A stretch of 64,000 bases of DNA, from the NCBI RefSeq assembly GCF_904831005.1, contig NZ_LR882982.1, positions 1,116,001-1,180,000 of the forward strand, written 5' to 3'. Shown here piece by piece: positions 41,451 through 50,371 of this stretch. This DNA is from Microbacterium hydrocarbonoxydans (GTDB lineage: Bacteria > Actinomycetota > Actinomycetes > Actinomycetales > Microbacteriaceae). Below the pieces are notes generated by a model. That model had not been told where the DNA came from, did no database searches, and saw only the letters and a program-made list of their open reading frames with translations. The stretch's first letter is position 1. The number at the start of each line of letters is the position of its first letter. The translations under genes were made by a program, and so were the position numbers.

Positions 41451-42650
41451 TCAGAAGCTCGTGGCGAGGCGCCGCGCGGCCTCCTCGAGGACGTCGATGC
41501 GTTTGCAGGCTGCGAAACGCACGAGCCCCGAGACGTCGCCGCGATGCGCGGGGGAGACGAAGGCCGTGAGCGGGATCGCGACGACCCCCGCCTGCTCCGG
41601 CAGACTGCGGCAGAACGCCGCTGCGTCGGAACCGCCCAGCGAGGTCGCGTCTGCGACGGTGAAGTATCCTCCCTGCGGCGCGAACACGGTGAATCCGGCT
41701 GAGGCGAGGCCTGCACCGAGAACCTCGTGCTTCGCGGCGAGCGTCGACGCCGCCCCGGTGAAGTACTCGTCGCCGAGCCGCAGTCCGACCGCGATCGCAG
41801 GCTGCAGAGGGGAGCCGTTGACGTAGGTCAGGTACTGCTTCACGGTGAGCACCGCGGTGATCAGTGGTGCCGGCCCGTGCACCCACCCGATCTTCCAGCC
41901 CGTGGTCGAGAACGTCTTCCCGGCTGACGAGATCGTGAGCGTGCGCCGGGCGGCCCCGGGCAGCGTCGCGATCGGAGTGTGCGGCGCGTGGAACGCGAGG
42001 TGCTCGTAGACCTCGTCCGTCACGATCACGGCGTCATGCGCGTCAGCGAGGCGGACGATCTCGGTGAGCACCTCGTGGTCGAAGACGGCGCCGGTGGGAT
42101 TGTGCGGGTCGTTGACCAGGATGATCCGAGTGCGGTCCGTGACCGCCGCCGCGAGACGGTCGAGATCGGGCTGGAAGTCGGGAGCGCGCAGCGGCACCGT
42201 GCGCAATCGCGCCCCCGCCAGCGCGACGGCCGCGGCGTACGAGTCGTAGTACGGCTCGAAGACGACCACCTCGTCATCCGGTCCGTCGATCAGCGCGAGG
42301 ATCGTCGCAGTCAGCGCCTCGGTCGCGCCGGCGGTGACGATCACCTCGGTGTCGGGGTCGACGTCGAGGCCGTAGAACCGCCGCTGATGCTCGGAGATCG
42401 CAGACAGGAGATCCGGGACCCCACGCCCCGGCGGATACTGGTTCGCTCCCGCCGTGATGGCGCTGCGAGCGGCGTCGAGCACCTCGACCGGTCCGTCCTC
42501 ATCGGGGAACCCCTGACCCAGATTGATGGCGCCGGTTCTGGCCGCCGCTGCCGACATCTCTGCGAAGATGGTGGGTGCGACGCTTCCGTCTGGTGCGAGA
42601 AGACCGGCTCCCGCTGCAGTGCGCCGCCAGGCGCCGGGGATGACACTCAT
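41451..42650 (-). CDS. Class I/II PLP-dependent aminotransferase
   Basis: 399 residues. Visible blocks are INLGQGFPDEDGP, ANQYPPGRGVPDLL, DPHNPTGAVF, VTDEVYEHLAF and the PLP-lysine motif SSAGKTFSTTGWKIGW. These resemble the kynurenine/glutamine transaminase (YbdL/DapC-like) branch. A neighbouring nitrilase-family hydrolase suits a transaminase/omega-amidase pair, in which the 2-oxo-acid amide made here is hydrolysed there; this is an inference from convergent adjacency. TAGCCT lies 7 bases before the ATG on the minus strand. Confidence 0.85.
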   Translation of the reverse strand: MSVIPGAWRRTAAGAGLLAPDGSVAPTIFAEMSAAAARTGAINLGQGFPDEDGPVEVLDAARSAITAGANQYPPGRGVPDLLSAISEHQRRFYGLDVDPDTEVIVTAGATEALTATILALIDGPDDEVVVFEPYYDSYAAAVALAGARLRTVPLRAPDFQPDLDRLAAAVTDRTRIILVNDPHNPTGAVFDHEVLTEIVRLADAHDAVIVTDEVYEHLAFHAPHTPIATLPGAARRTLTISSAGKTFSTTGWKIGWVHGPAPLITAVLTVKQYLTYVNGSPLQPAIAVGLRLGDEYFTGAASTLAAKHEVLGAGLASAGFTVFAPQGGYFTVADATSLGGSDAAAFCRSLPEQAGVVAIPLTAFVSPAHRGDVSGLVRFAACKRIDVLEEAARRLATSF

Positions 42651-42657
42651 GAAGAAC

Positions 42658-42663
42658 AGGCTA
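42658..42663 (-). promoter_or_regulatory. -10 box of near-leaderless aminotransferase promoter
   Basis: TAGCCT on the minus strand, 7 bases before the ATG at 42650. Confidence 0.5.
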
Positions 42664-42748
42664 AGGCCATAGGTGACACTCATCTTCGCCATACGAAACG
42701 CACAGATACACACGTCACTCTGAAGGGGCGTTGTTGAAGGAGCACACC

Positions 42749-44350
42749 ATGAACGAAGACAGCACCCAGGACCACTCGGTACCCGCGTCGCACGACGCCG
42801 TGCCGTCCACCGAGGCAGCAGAGGCCGTCGACCGTTCGACGTCCCAGCCTGCCGTCGAGACCCCGCGCGCCCCGGCCGCGTCGAACGTCGGCCAGGGGCA
42901 TGAGGTGCCACCGACGTTCACGTCGCCCCCCGCAGTGCCCGGTGGGCCCAGCGCGGTCGCCGCCGCGCAGCATCCGGCGGGCATTCCGCCCCGCCCGGAG
43001 TCGCCGTACGCGGCTCCCCAGATCTCGCCCACGCCGAGTGCCGCAGGTCAGCACGCCACGGCTCAGGGCGCTGCGTTCGGCATCCACACCGCCACACCGT
43101 CGGGAGTCGGCGGCGAGACGGTCTCGGATGCGCCCAAGACCAAGGAGAAGCCGCGCGCGGGTGTGAAGTTCGCGGCGATCGTGGTCGCGGCAGCCCTCGT
43201 CGGCGGGGTCGCCGGCTTCGGTGGCGGCGCCATCCTCAACGGCATCTCGGAGCAGAACTCGACCGGTGTCGCCCAGGGGCCCGAGACCGTGACGGTCAAC
43301 AACCCCGGTTCGGTCAACGAGACCACAGCGGTCGCGACCGCGGCTCTCCCGTCGGTCGTCACCATCGAGGTCGCCGGTTCGAGCGAGGCAGGCAGCGGCT
43401 CCGGGGTCATCATCAGCGATGACGGATACGTGCTGACCAACACTCACGTCGTCACGCTCGGCGGCGCAGTGGCGGATCCCACGATCCGGGTCACGACCTC
43501 GGACGGACGTATCTTCTCGGCCACGGTGGTCGGAACGGATCCGCTCTACGATCTGGCGGTCATCAAGCTCACGGATGCGACCGACCTCACGCCGATCGAT
43601 TTCGCCGACTCCTCCGATCTCAACGTCGGCGACACCGCCGTGGCGCTGGGCGCGCCCCTCGGGCTGTCGAACTCGGTCACGACGGGTATCGTGAGCGCGC
43701 TGAACCGCAGCATCCAGATCGCATCCTCGGCTCTTCCGGACTCATCATCCGAGGACGCTCCTCAGCAGGAGGAGTCTCCCGAGAACGGTCAGAGCGAGGG
43801 GCCGTTCCAGTTCGATCTTCCTGGCAACACGGCACAGCCGACCTCGGAGTCGATCTCGATCGCCGTCATCCAGACCGATGCGGCGATCAACCACGGCAAC
43901 TCGGGCGGCGCTCTCGTGAACAGCAAGGGTGAGCTCATCGGCATCAACGTGGCGATCGCGAGTTCGGGAAGCTCCGAGGAAGGGGGGTCGATCGGCATCG
44001 GCTTCGCGATCCCGTCGAACGTCGCTCAGCGGGTGTCGGAGGAGATCATCGCAGACGGCGCCGCGACGCACGGTCTGCTCGGAGCGTCGGTACAGGACGC
44101 TGCGAGCGCCGAGAACGCGGAGGTCGCCGGTGCCCTGATCGCCAACGTGTCCGACGGGGGAGCCGCTGCGGCGGCCGGGCTGAAGGCGAACGACGTCGTG
44201 ACGGCCTTCAACGGAGTTCCCGTCACGAGCGCCACCGACCTCACCGCCCAGGTGCGCGCGGCGGCCGGCGGCAGCGATGCCACCGTCACGTACATCCGGG
44301 GCGGCAAGGAGTACGAGATCGACGTGACCCTCGGCACGCTGGCCGGCTGA
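42749..44350 (+). CDS. htrA: HtrA/DegP-like serine protease
   Basis: 533 residues. A disordered Pro/Ala-rich cytoplasmic N-terminus of about 130 residues precedes one membrane helix (KFAAIVVAAALVGGVAGF). Outside the membrane lie a trypsin-like domain with His233 (LTNTHVV), Asp268 (LYDLAVIKL) and Ser385 (GNSGGAL), and one PDZ domain (about 440-530). An acidic, Glu/Ser-rich insert (about 330-355) sits in a loop of the protease domain. It should act in envelope protein quality control. AAGGAG lies 8 bases before the ATG; an upstream in-frame TTG is less likely. Confidence 0.93.
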   Translation: MNEDSTQDHSVPASHDAVPSTEAAEAVDRSTSQPAVETPRAPAASNVGQGHEVPPTFTSPPAVPGGPSAVAAAQHPAGIPPRPESPYAAPQISPTPSAAGQHATAQGAAFGIHTATPSGVGGETVSDAPKTKEKPRAGVKFAAIVVAAALVGGVAGFGGGAILNGISEQNSTGVAQGPETVTVNNPGSVNETTAVATAALPSVVTIEVAGSSEAGSGSGVIISDDGYVLTNTHVVTLGGAVADPTIRVTTSDGRIFSATVVGTDPLYDLAVIKLTDATDLTPIDFADSSDLNVGDTAVALGAPLGLSNSVTTGIVSALNRSIQIASSALPDSSSEDAPQQEESPENGQSEGPFQFDLPGNTAQPTSESISIAVIQTDAAINHGNSGGALVNSKGELIGINVAIASSGSSEEGGSIGIGFAIPSNVAQRVSEEIIADGAATHGLLGASVQDAASAENAEVAGALIANVSDGGAAAAAGLKANDVVTAFNGVPVTSATDLTAQVRAAAGGSDATVTYIRGGKEYEIDVTLGTLAG

Positions 44351-44371
44351 CGCACAGACGGCCGAGCGCAC

Positions 44372-44420
44372 AGAGAAGGACGCCACCCCGCGATAGGCTC
44401 GCGGGGTGGCGTCCTTCTCT
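44372..44420. terminator. 22-bp perfect inverted repeat, htrA terminator overlapping next gene
   Basis: Arms 44372-44393 and 44399-44420 are perfectly complementary, with 5-base loop TAGGC. The right arm contains the GTG start and first codons of the next gene, and the loop plus one base forms its -10 box TAGGCT. Confidence 0.8.
44394..44399 (+). promoter_or_regulatory. -10 box of leaderless CDP-glycerol transferase gene
   Basis: TAGGCT followed by 6 bases and the GTG at 44406; it lies in the loop of the htrA hairpin. Confidence 0.6.
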
Positions 44421-45659
44421 TTCGGCTCCGGCAATGCGGCCAAGCTGCTCAGGATCCCGCTCTACCTCGTCGGCCGGCTCGGAACCGCACTGATTCCGCG
44501 AGGTGAACGCTGGGTGTTCGGATGCGGCGCCGGGGTCGGCGACGGCGCTCTCGCGCTGCAGCGCCTGGTCGCGGCCGAGGGCCACGACACGCTGTGGCTC
44601 ACGTCGTCGGAACGTGAGCGGAGTGACGCCGCCGCGCTCGGCATCCCCTCGGTGCCGAAGGCGGCTCTGCGCGGCTGGTGGGCGACGGCGCGCGCCGGCG
44701 TGCTCGTGGTGACACACGGGCTGGGCGATGCGAACCGCTATGCGAACGGCGGTGCGTTCGTCGTGCAGCTCTGGCACGGCATCCCTCTCAAGCGCATCGG
44801 GCTGGATTCTCCGGCCACGGTTCAGGTGCCCGACGTTCCGGGTGCGCCCGTCCTCCGACGGCTCATCGCGCTGCTCTACCGCAGCGTCGCTCAGCGGATT
44901 CGCGTTCTTCCCGCGGCATCGCATCGAGCGCGCGGTCGTCTCGAATCCGCCTTCGCGCTCGGCGACGATCGGGTGGTCGTGACAGGGGAGCCCCGCGTCG
45001 ATGTGCTCTCCAGCGGCACGGTGACGGAACGCAGGCGGGTCGCGACCGAACGGATCAGCGATGCCGTCGGCGACGTGTCGCCGACGGCGCGAACGATCCT
45101 GTACGCCCCGACCTGGCGTGACGGGGCTCCGGATCCGGCAGTGCCCACCGCGGAGCAGTGGGTGCGGATCGTCACGGTGCTCGAGCAGCACGACGCCATC
45201 CTGCTGGTGCGTTCGCACCCGCTGGGAGCGGGCGGGTACGCACCGCCGATCCCGACCGACCGAGTGCGGTCGCTGGGATCGGCCCTGCTCCCGGACGTGA
45301 CTCCTGCGCTGGCTGCCGTCGATGTGCTCGTGACCGACTACTCGTCACTGGCCTACGACGTCGGGCTGCTCGCGATGCCGGTGCTCTTCCTCGCCCCGGA
45401 TGCAGACGACTATGCGGCCACCCGCGGGTTCTACGGGCGGTTCGAGGACGTGGCGGGAGAAGATCCCGCGCTGGACTGGGACGCGCTGCTCTCGCGACTG
45501 GTCGCACTGCTCGACGACGACGCGGCGTTCGAGGAGGCCTCCGCGAGGTCCGCTACGCTCAGCGCGGAGATGCATGCGTTCCGCGACGGGCGCAACACCC
45601 GACGGGTGTACGAGACGATCCGAGCGCGGGGAATCCCCGCGCCGAAGGGAGCAGCATGA
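44406..45659 (+). CDS. CDP-glycerol glycerophosphotransferase family protein (1)
   Basis: 417 residues of the TagB/TagF fold that adds glycerol-phosphate (or a related polyol phosphate) to a lipid-linked wall polymer. Family blocks: VVQLWHGIPLKRIG, LYAPTWRDG, LLVRSHPL and the closing DVLVTDYSSLAYDVGLLAMPV. No full membrane anchor is seen, but the first helix (LLRIPLYLVGRLGTALI) is amphipathic and could bind the membrane. The gene is coupled to a second family member by an ATGA overlap. Confidence 0.85.
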   Translation: MASFSFGSGNAAKLLRIPLYLVGRLGTALIPRGERWVFGCGAGVGDGALALQRLVAAEGHDTLWLTSSERERSDAAALGIPSVPKAALRGWWATARAGVLVVTHGLGDANRYANGGAFVVQLWHGIPLKRIGLDSPATVQVPDVPGAPVLRRLIALLYRSVAQRIRVLPAASHRARGRLESAFALGDDRVVVTGEPRVDVLSSGTVTERRRVATERISDAVGDVSPTARTILYAPTWRDGAPDPAVPTAEQWVRIVTVLEQHDAILLVRSHPLGAGGYAPPIPTDRVRSLGSALLPDVTPALAAVDVLVTDYSSLAYDVGLLAMPVLFLAPDADDYAATRGFYGRFEDVAGEDPALDWDALLSRLVALLDDDAAFEEASARSATLSAEMHAFRDGRNTRRVYETIRARGIPAPKGAA

Positions 45660-47092
45660 CGACGGCCCGTATCGATGAGGCGGCAGAGACGCTGATCATC
45701 ACCGGGGCAGGGCCGCGTCCCGGCAGTGCCGAGCTCGTGGGCCCGCGCGCCCGCGTCGCCGCGCGCGTGACGGGCGGCGGCAAGACGTGGAAGGCGACCT
45801 TCCCCCTGACGGCCGCGCGGTGGGGTGGGCCCGAGCTGCCATTGCCCGCGGGCGCATACGAGCTGCGCATCAGCGAGGTGGACGTCGAGGGCCTCGCCCT
45901 CACGCCGACCCTGCTCACGGGGGTGCGGATCGCGGTGGACGCGGGGGTCGCCCATGTCGCGGCTCCGATCGACCCGGTGTACGAGACCGTCGAGGGGCAG
46001 GCGACTCTCGAAGGCCGGTACGTCTCCCACCCCGGAGGCACCGAGAACGCCGTCTTCTTCGAGAGCTTCTACGGGCGCAGCGTCGGCTGCAACCCCCGGG
46101 CGATCGACCGCGCCCTGGCCGCAGTGGCACCCGACGTGGTGCGCTACTGGAGCGTCGTGGATCTCTCGGTCGAGGTGCCGGAGGGCGCCATCGCCGTCGT
46201 CGAGGGCAGCCCGGAGTGGTGGAGGGCGCGCGCCGCGGCGCGGCTCCTGATCGTCAACGACTGGCTACGACGGCGTTTCGCGCGCAAACCCGGGCAGAAG
46301 GTCCTGCAGACGTGGCACGGCACCCCGCTGAAGCGACTCGCGCTGCATCGTCCTGGCTTCGATCCGAGGCGCATGGCGGCGGTCGTCAAGGAATCGCGCC
46401 GGTGGGATGTCCTCCTTGCCCAGAACACCTATGCCGAGCGCATTCTCCGCAAGGCCTACGCCTTCTTCGGGCGGCCGATCTGGGTCGAAGGCTACCCGCG
46501 CAACGACGCCCTCGTCGACGGAGAGTCCTCGGGGATCCGCACAGCACTCGGCATCGCCGAAGACGAGCACGTGCTGCTCTACGCGCCGACCTGGCGAGAC
46601 GATCGCAGCGAGATGGTCGACTTCATCGATCCCGAGCAGCTCGCGCTCCAGACCGACTCGGTCGTTCTGGTCCGTGGGCACTCGCGCACGATCGACACGG
46701 ACCGCGACCGCGCGGGCGCGCGCGTCATCGACGTGACGGGTTTTCCTGAGACGGCGCAGTTGCTGCTCGCGGCCGACGCGCTGATCACCGACTATTCCTC
46801 GGTGATGTTCGACTTCAGCGTCACAGGCAAGCCGATGTACTTCCTGGTCCCCGACCTCGATCACTACCGCGGAGAGCTTCGCGGCTTCTATTTCGATCTC
46901 GCCAGCCGCGCGCCCGGACCCCTCGTGCGCACGCAGGACGAACTCGTCGCGGCGCTGGCTGATGAGACGCACGAGGCGACTTTCGCGGAGCGGTACTCCC
47001 AGTGGCGCGCGCAGTTCAACAGGCGTGACGACGGGAATGCCGCGGAGCGGGTCGTCGCGCGCATCCTCGATCAGGGGTACATCACGCGCTGA
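45656..47092 (+). CDS. CDP-glycerol glycerophosphotransferase family protein (2)
   Basis: 478 residues. An N-terminal beta-rich module of about 120 residues (ARIDEAAETLIITGAGPRP) of unknown type precedes the TagB/TagF domain with LQTWHGTPLKRLAL, LYAPTWRDDR, LVRGHSR and ALITDYSSVMFDFSVTGKP. Both catalytic-type histidines of the family (WHG and RGH/RSH) are present. The ATG overlaps the previous stop. Two dissimilar paralogues in tandem suggest a primase and a polymerase, or two linkage types. Confidence 0.87.
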   Translation: MTTARIDEAAETLIITGAGPRPGSAELVGPRARVAARVTGGGKTWKATFPLTAARWGGPELPLPAGAYELRISEVDVEGLALTPTLLTGVRIAVDAGVAHVAAPIDPVYETVEGQATLEGRYVSHPGGTENAVFFESFYGRSVGCNPRAIDRALAAVAPDVVRYWSVVDLSVEVPEGAIAVVEGSPEWWRARAAARLLIVNDWLRRRFARKPGQKVLQTWHGTPLKRLALHRPGFDPRRMAAVVKESRRWDVLLAQNTYAERILRKAYAFFGRPIWVEGYPRNDALVDGESSGIRTALGIAEDEHVLLYAPTWRDDRSEMVDFIDPEQLALQTDSVVLVRGHSRTIDTDRDRAGARVIDVTGFPETAQLLLAADALITDYSSVMFDFSVTGKPMYFLVPDLDHYRGELRGFYFDLASRAPGPLVRTQDELVAALADETHEATFAERYSQWRAQFNRRDDGNAAERVVARILDQGYITR

Positions 47093-47113
47093 TCGGATGT
47101 CGCTGCGCGCTGA

Positions 47114-48187
47114 TCAGGGAAGAGGCGTGTTCTGCGTGCCCAGCCGCGAGGCGTCGACCGTGTCGCGAGCCCCGCGGAGCACGCCGCCGATGAAGCCGAG
47201 CCCCCAGGACAGGTGCATGGTGGGGAGCACGAGCAGCGTCCAGAGCCTCTGACGCGGCCCGCCTCCGCCGGGGAGGCACGCGACCGCGACGACGAGTGCG
47301 ACGTAGAGCACGATCGGAAGGTGCACGAGCAGCGACAGCACCGCAGAGAACCAGCCGCCGACGACACCCGTCACCTGGAGCACGCCGGTCACCACGGCGA
47401 GTCCGACGAGGACGACGAGCGCCGGTGGAGCGAAATAGCGGATGCCGTTGCGACGGCCGAACCGGCGAACGAGCTCACCACGCCACGCACCGGTCGCGCG
47501 GAACTGCCGCGCGAGGCGAAGCCAGCTCTCACGGGGCCAGTAGGTCACCGAGAGCCGCGGATCGAACCACACCCGGTGGCCGGCCTGGCGGATGCGCAGA
47601 TTGAGTTCCCAGTCCTCGCCGCGGCGGATCGTCTCATCGAAGAGCCCGACTTCGTCGAGCACCTCGCGGCGCATCACGCCGAGATACGCCGATTCGGCTT
47701 CGCCTTCGTGCGTCCCACCGTGGTACGCGCCGCCGCCGAGTCCGACGGGGGAGTTGTAGAGACGCGCGACCGCCTTCTGGAACGGCGTGCGGCCTTCTGC
47801 ATGCATGACTCCGCCCACGTTGGCGGCACCCGTGCGGTCGAGGGTCTCGAGCGCACGGGCGGCGTATCCGGGTGCGAGCTCGGAGTGCGCATCGACGCGG
47901 ACGATCGTGGCGTATCTGCTCGCACGGATCGCGGCGTTGAGGCCGACCGGGATGTGAGCCGCGGGGTTGTCGACGAGACGGATGCGCTCGTCGCCCGCCG
48001 CGAGGCGCTGTGCGAGCTGCGTCGTGCCGTCGGAGGAGGGCCCGAGCGCCAGCACGAGTTCTGCCGGGATGTCGAGTTCCTGTGCCAGGACGGAGGCGAC
48101 AGCGTGTTCCAGGTATGCCCGCTCGTTGAGGACGGGCATCACGAACGACACCCCGGGCGCAGGGGAGTGGGAGTCGTCGTGGGGCAC
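47114..48187 (-). CDS. Family 2 glycosyltransferase with C-terminal membrane helices
   Basis: 357 residues. A GT-A domain (about 12-240) with VSFVMPVLNERAYL, the metal-site VRVDAHSEL (DxD-like) and RRGEDWELNLRIRQAGH (the ED acid) is followed by three or four helices (about 250-335). This layout resembles ExoA of succinoglycan synthesis, which extends a lipid-linked sugar on the cytoplasmic face. It lies between CDP-glycerol transferase genes on the opposite strand, divergent from the third one. The ATG at 48187 is the natural start. Confidence 0.85.
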   Translation of the reverse strand: MPHDDSHSPAPGVSFVMPVLNERAYLEHAVASVLAQELDIPAELVLALGPSSDGTTQLAQRLAAGDERIRLVDNPAAHIPVGLNAAIRASRYATIVRVDAHSELAPGYAARALETLDRTGAANVGGVMHAEGRTPFQKAVARLYNSPVGLGGGAYHGGTHEGEAESAYLGVMRREVLDEVGLFDETIRRGEDWELNLRIRQAGHRVWFDPRLSVTYWPRESWLRLARQFRATGAWRGELVRRFGRRNGIRYFAPPALVVLVGLAVVTGVLQVTGVVGGWFSAVLSLLVHLPIVLYVALVVAVACLPGGGGPRQRLWTLLVLPTMHLSWGLGFIGGVLRGARDTVDASRLGTQNTPLP

Positions 48188-48251
48188 ATGACGATCATGG
48201 CATGCGCTCGTCGGACGTTCGCTGATTCCACGAGAGGTGGCGGCCCCTCGG

Positions 48252-48257
48252 TATCCT
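48252..48257 (+). promoter_or_regulatory. -10 box of leaderless CDP-glycerol transferase gene (3)
   Basis: TATCCT followed by 6 bases and the ATG at 48264. Confidence 0.55.
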
Positions 48258-48263
48258 GGAGGG

Positions 48264-49547
48264 ATGGGTGCCGTGTCGGATGCGAAGAAGGCCTACCGTC
48301 TGCTGAAGCGGGCGCTCGCCTCGCGAACCGCCGTGCAGCGCGTGCGCAGGCGGCTGGCTGAGAGCGAACCGCACCAACCCGGGCAGTACAAGGTGGCCGT
48401 GTACTTCGCCGACGGCGCCGTCAACATGTACCAGATGCGCCAGTGGTATCGACCGCTCGCCGAGTTGGCGAAGCGTTGGCCCGTCGTGGTGCTGGCCCGC
48501 GCGGCGACGGGGGCCGACAAGCTCCTCGACGAGGATGCGCCACCGGTGGCGTTCGTTCCCACGGTGCGCGACCTCGAGCGATTCATCGCCACGCAGGACA
48601 TCCGCGTCGTGCTGTATGTGAACCAGAACACCCGCAACTTCCAGATGTTCCGGTACGGCCGACGGTGGCACGTCTTCATCAACCACGGCGAGTCCGACAA
48701 GATGTACATGACCACGAACCAGTACAAGGCCTACGACTATGCGTTCGTCGCGGGCCAGGCGGCACGCGACCGGCTGTCACGGACTCTGTGGGACTACGAC
48801 ATCGACCGGCGGACGCTCGAGATCGGGCGTCCGCAGGCCGACCACTACTCGGGCCGACTGCCGTATACGCCGGATGATCGGATCGTCGTGCTCTACGCAC
48901 CGACGTGGGAGGGGGATCGTCCGAGCGCGCACTACGGGTCGATCGCGACTCACGGTGAGAAGCTCGTCGCTGCGCTGCTGGCGTCGAGCCGCCATCGGGT
49001 GATCTATCGGCCGCATCCGCGGAGCGGAGTGGTCGACCACGAGTACGGCGCCGCGCACAAGCGCATCGTCGCCGCGATCGCCGCCGCCAACGCGGGGGAT
49101 CCCTCGGCTCAGCACGTCTACGACCATGGCGCCGATCTCGGGTGGCAGCTGGCGGCGGCCGACGTCGCCGTCGTCGACATCTCTGCGATGGTCTATGACC
49201 GGCTCGCCGTCGGCAAGCCGCTGCTGATCACACGCCCCGCCGACGAGCGGGCGTCGGTCGACACGAACGGATATCTGTCCGACTGCGAGTGGCTGGACGC
49301 GGATGCAGCGAAGGGCATCGTCGCCGAGGTCGAGCGCGTCCGCGCCGATGAGGCTGCCACCGCCCGTCTGCGGATGTGGGTTCAGCACTACTTCGGCGAC
49401 ACCACCGAGGGCGCGGCGACCGAGAAGTTCCACGCCGCGATCGAGCGACTCATGCAGGAATGGGATCACTGGCACGGGCACGAGGTCGGCGCAGTCCGCG
49501 GTGACGAAGACGATGACGACGATGAAGTCGACGACGAGGAGGTCTGA
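48264..49547 (+). CDS. CDP-glycerol glycerophosphotransferase family protein (3)
   Basis: 427 residues, more distant from the other two. It has YKVAVYFADGAVNMYQMRQWYRPL, VFINHGESDK in place of the usual WHG block, LYAPTWEGDRPSAHYG, VIYRPHPRSG and VAVVDISAMVYDRLAVGKPL. NHGESDK for WHGTPLK is the main change. The C-terminus is a run of Asp/Glu. I chose the ATG at 48264 from the -10 box 6 bases upstream; in-frame codons before it run through the promoter. The stop shares a base with the birA start. Confidence 0.82.
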   Translation: MGAVSDAKKAYRLLKRALASRTAVQRVRRRLAESEPHQPGQYKVAVYFADGAVNMYQMRQWYRPLAELAKRWPVVVLARAATGADKLLDEDAPPVAFVPTVRDLERFIATQDIRVVLYVNQNTRNFQMFRYGRRWHVFINHGESDKMYMTTNQYKAYDYAFVAGQAARDRLSRTLWDYDIDRRTLEIGRPQADHYSGRLPYTPDDRIVVLYAPTWEGDRPSAHYGSIATHGEKLVAALLASSRHRVIYRPHPRSGVVDHEYGAAHKRIVAAIAAANAGDPSAQHVYDHGADLGWQLAAADVAVVDISAMVYDRLAVGKPLLITRPADERASVDTNGYLSDCEWLDADAAKGIVAEVERVRADEAATARLRMWVQHYFGDTTEGAATEKFHAAIERLMQEWDHWHGHEVGAVRGDEDDDDDEVDDEEV

Positions 49548-50320
49548 TGATCGCCCTTCCGCTCGCGCGGGAAGTCGCTTCGCGCGTCGAGGTCGTGGCC
49601 GAGGCGGGGTCCACCAACGCCATGCTCCGCGAGCTGGCTGCGGACGCTGACGCCTGGCCTCACCTCTCGGTGCTGCTGACCGACAATCAGGTCGCCGGCC
49701 GCGGGCGGCTCGACCGTCGGTGGACGGCTCCGCCAGGTGCCTCCCTCGCTGTCTCGGTGCTGCTGCGTCGGCTGCCGGAATCCTGGTCTGCGCGCGGATG
49801 GATACCGCTCGCCTCGGGTCTGGCCATGGCGGATGCCGTGGCCGATCAGGCTGCGGCGCGATCGGTCACGGTGAAATGGCCCAACGACGTGCTCGTCGAC
49901 GGATCCAAGATCTGCGGCATACTCACGGAGGCCGCTGCGGACTCGGTGATCGTCGGAACCGGTGTCAACATCGCGATGACCTCCGAACAGCTACCGGTGC
50001 CGACCGCGACGTCTTTCGCCGTTCTCGGGATCGAAGCGGACGTCGACCGGCTCCTGGCGCGATACCTTCAGGGCCTCGCCGCTGCGATCAGTCGGCTCAC
50101 CTCGACCGGGGACGCACATGCGAGCGGGCTCCATGAGGGCCTCAGCGCGCGGTGCAGCACTCTCGGCCAGGACGTGGTCGTGCTGCTCCCGGGCGATCGC
50201 CGACTCGAAGGCACCGCAGTCGCCCTCGACGACGAGGGGCGTCTCGTCGTGAGCGAAGGCGGAACGCTTCACGCCGTCGCGGCGGGCGATGTGGTGCATG
50301 TCCGACCGAATCGAGGCTGA
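49547..50320 (+). CDS. birA: Biotin--[acetyl-CoA-carboxylase] ligase
   Basis: Attaches biotin to the carrier protein of acyl-CoA carboxylases through biotinyl-AMP. At 257 residues it lacks the N-terminal DNA-binding domain of E. coli BirA, so it is a ligase only. Catalytic blocks: AEAGSTNAML, GRGRLDRRWTAPPGAS and KWPNDVLVDGSKICGIL with the active lysine. The C-terminal SH3-like domain (about 205-257) is present. In actinobacteria birA commonly precedes a PH-domain gene and purK, as here. Confidence 0.93.
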   Translation: MIALPLAREVASRVEVVAEAGSTNAMLRELAADADAWPHLSVLLTDNQVAGRGRLDRRWTAPPGASLAVSVLLRRLPESWSARGWIPLASGLAMADAVADQAAARSVTVKWPNDVLVDGSKICGILTEAAADSVIVGTGVNIAMTSEQLPVPTATSFAVLGIEADVDRLLARYLQGLAAAISRLTSTGDAHASGLHEGLSARCSTLGQDVVVLLPGDRRLEGTAVALDDEGRLVVSEGGTLHAVAAGDVVHVRPNRG

Positions 50321-50371
50321 CACGCCCGGCGCGCAGAACACGATGTCGGCCGTGGCGGGCACAATGGAGGT

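Noticed and set aside
44406..49547. Horizontally acquired island
   Set aside because: Base composition, codon use and leaderless promoter style match the flanks, and no tRNA-integrase pair or direct repeats are seen.
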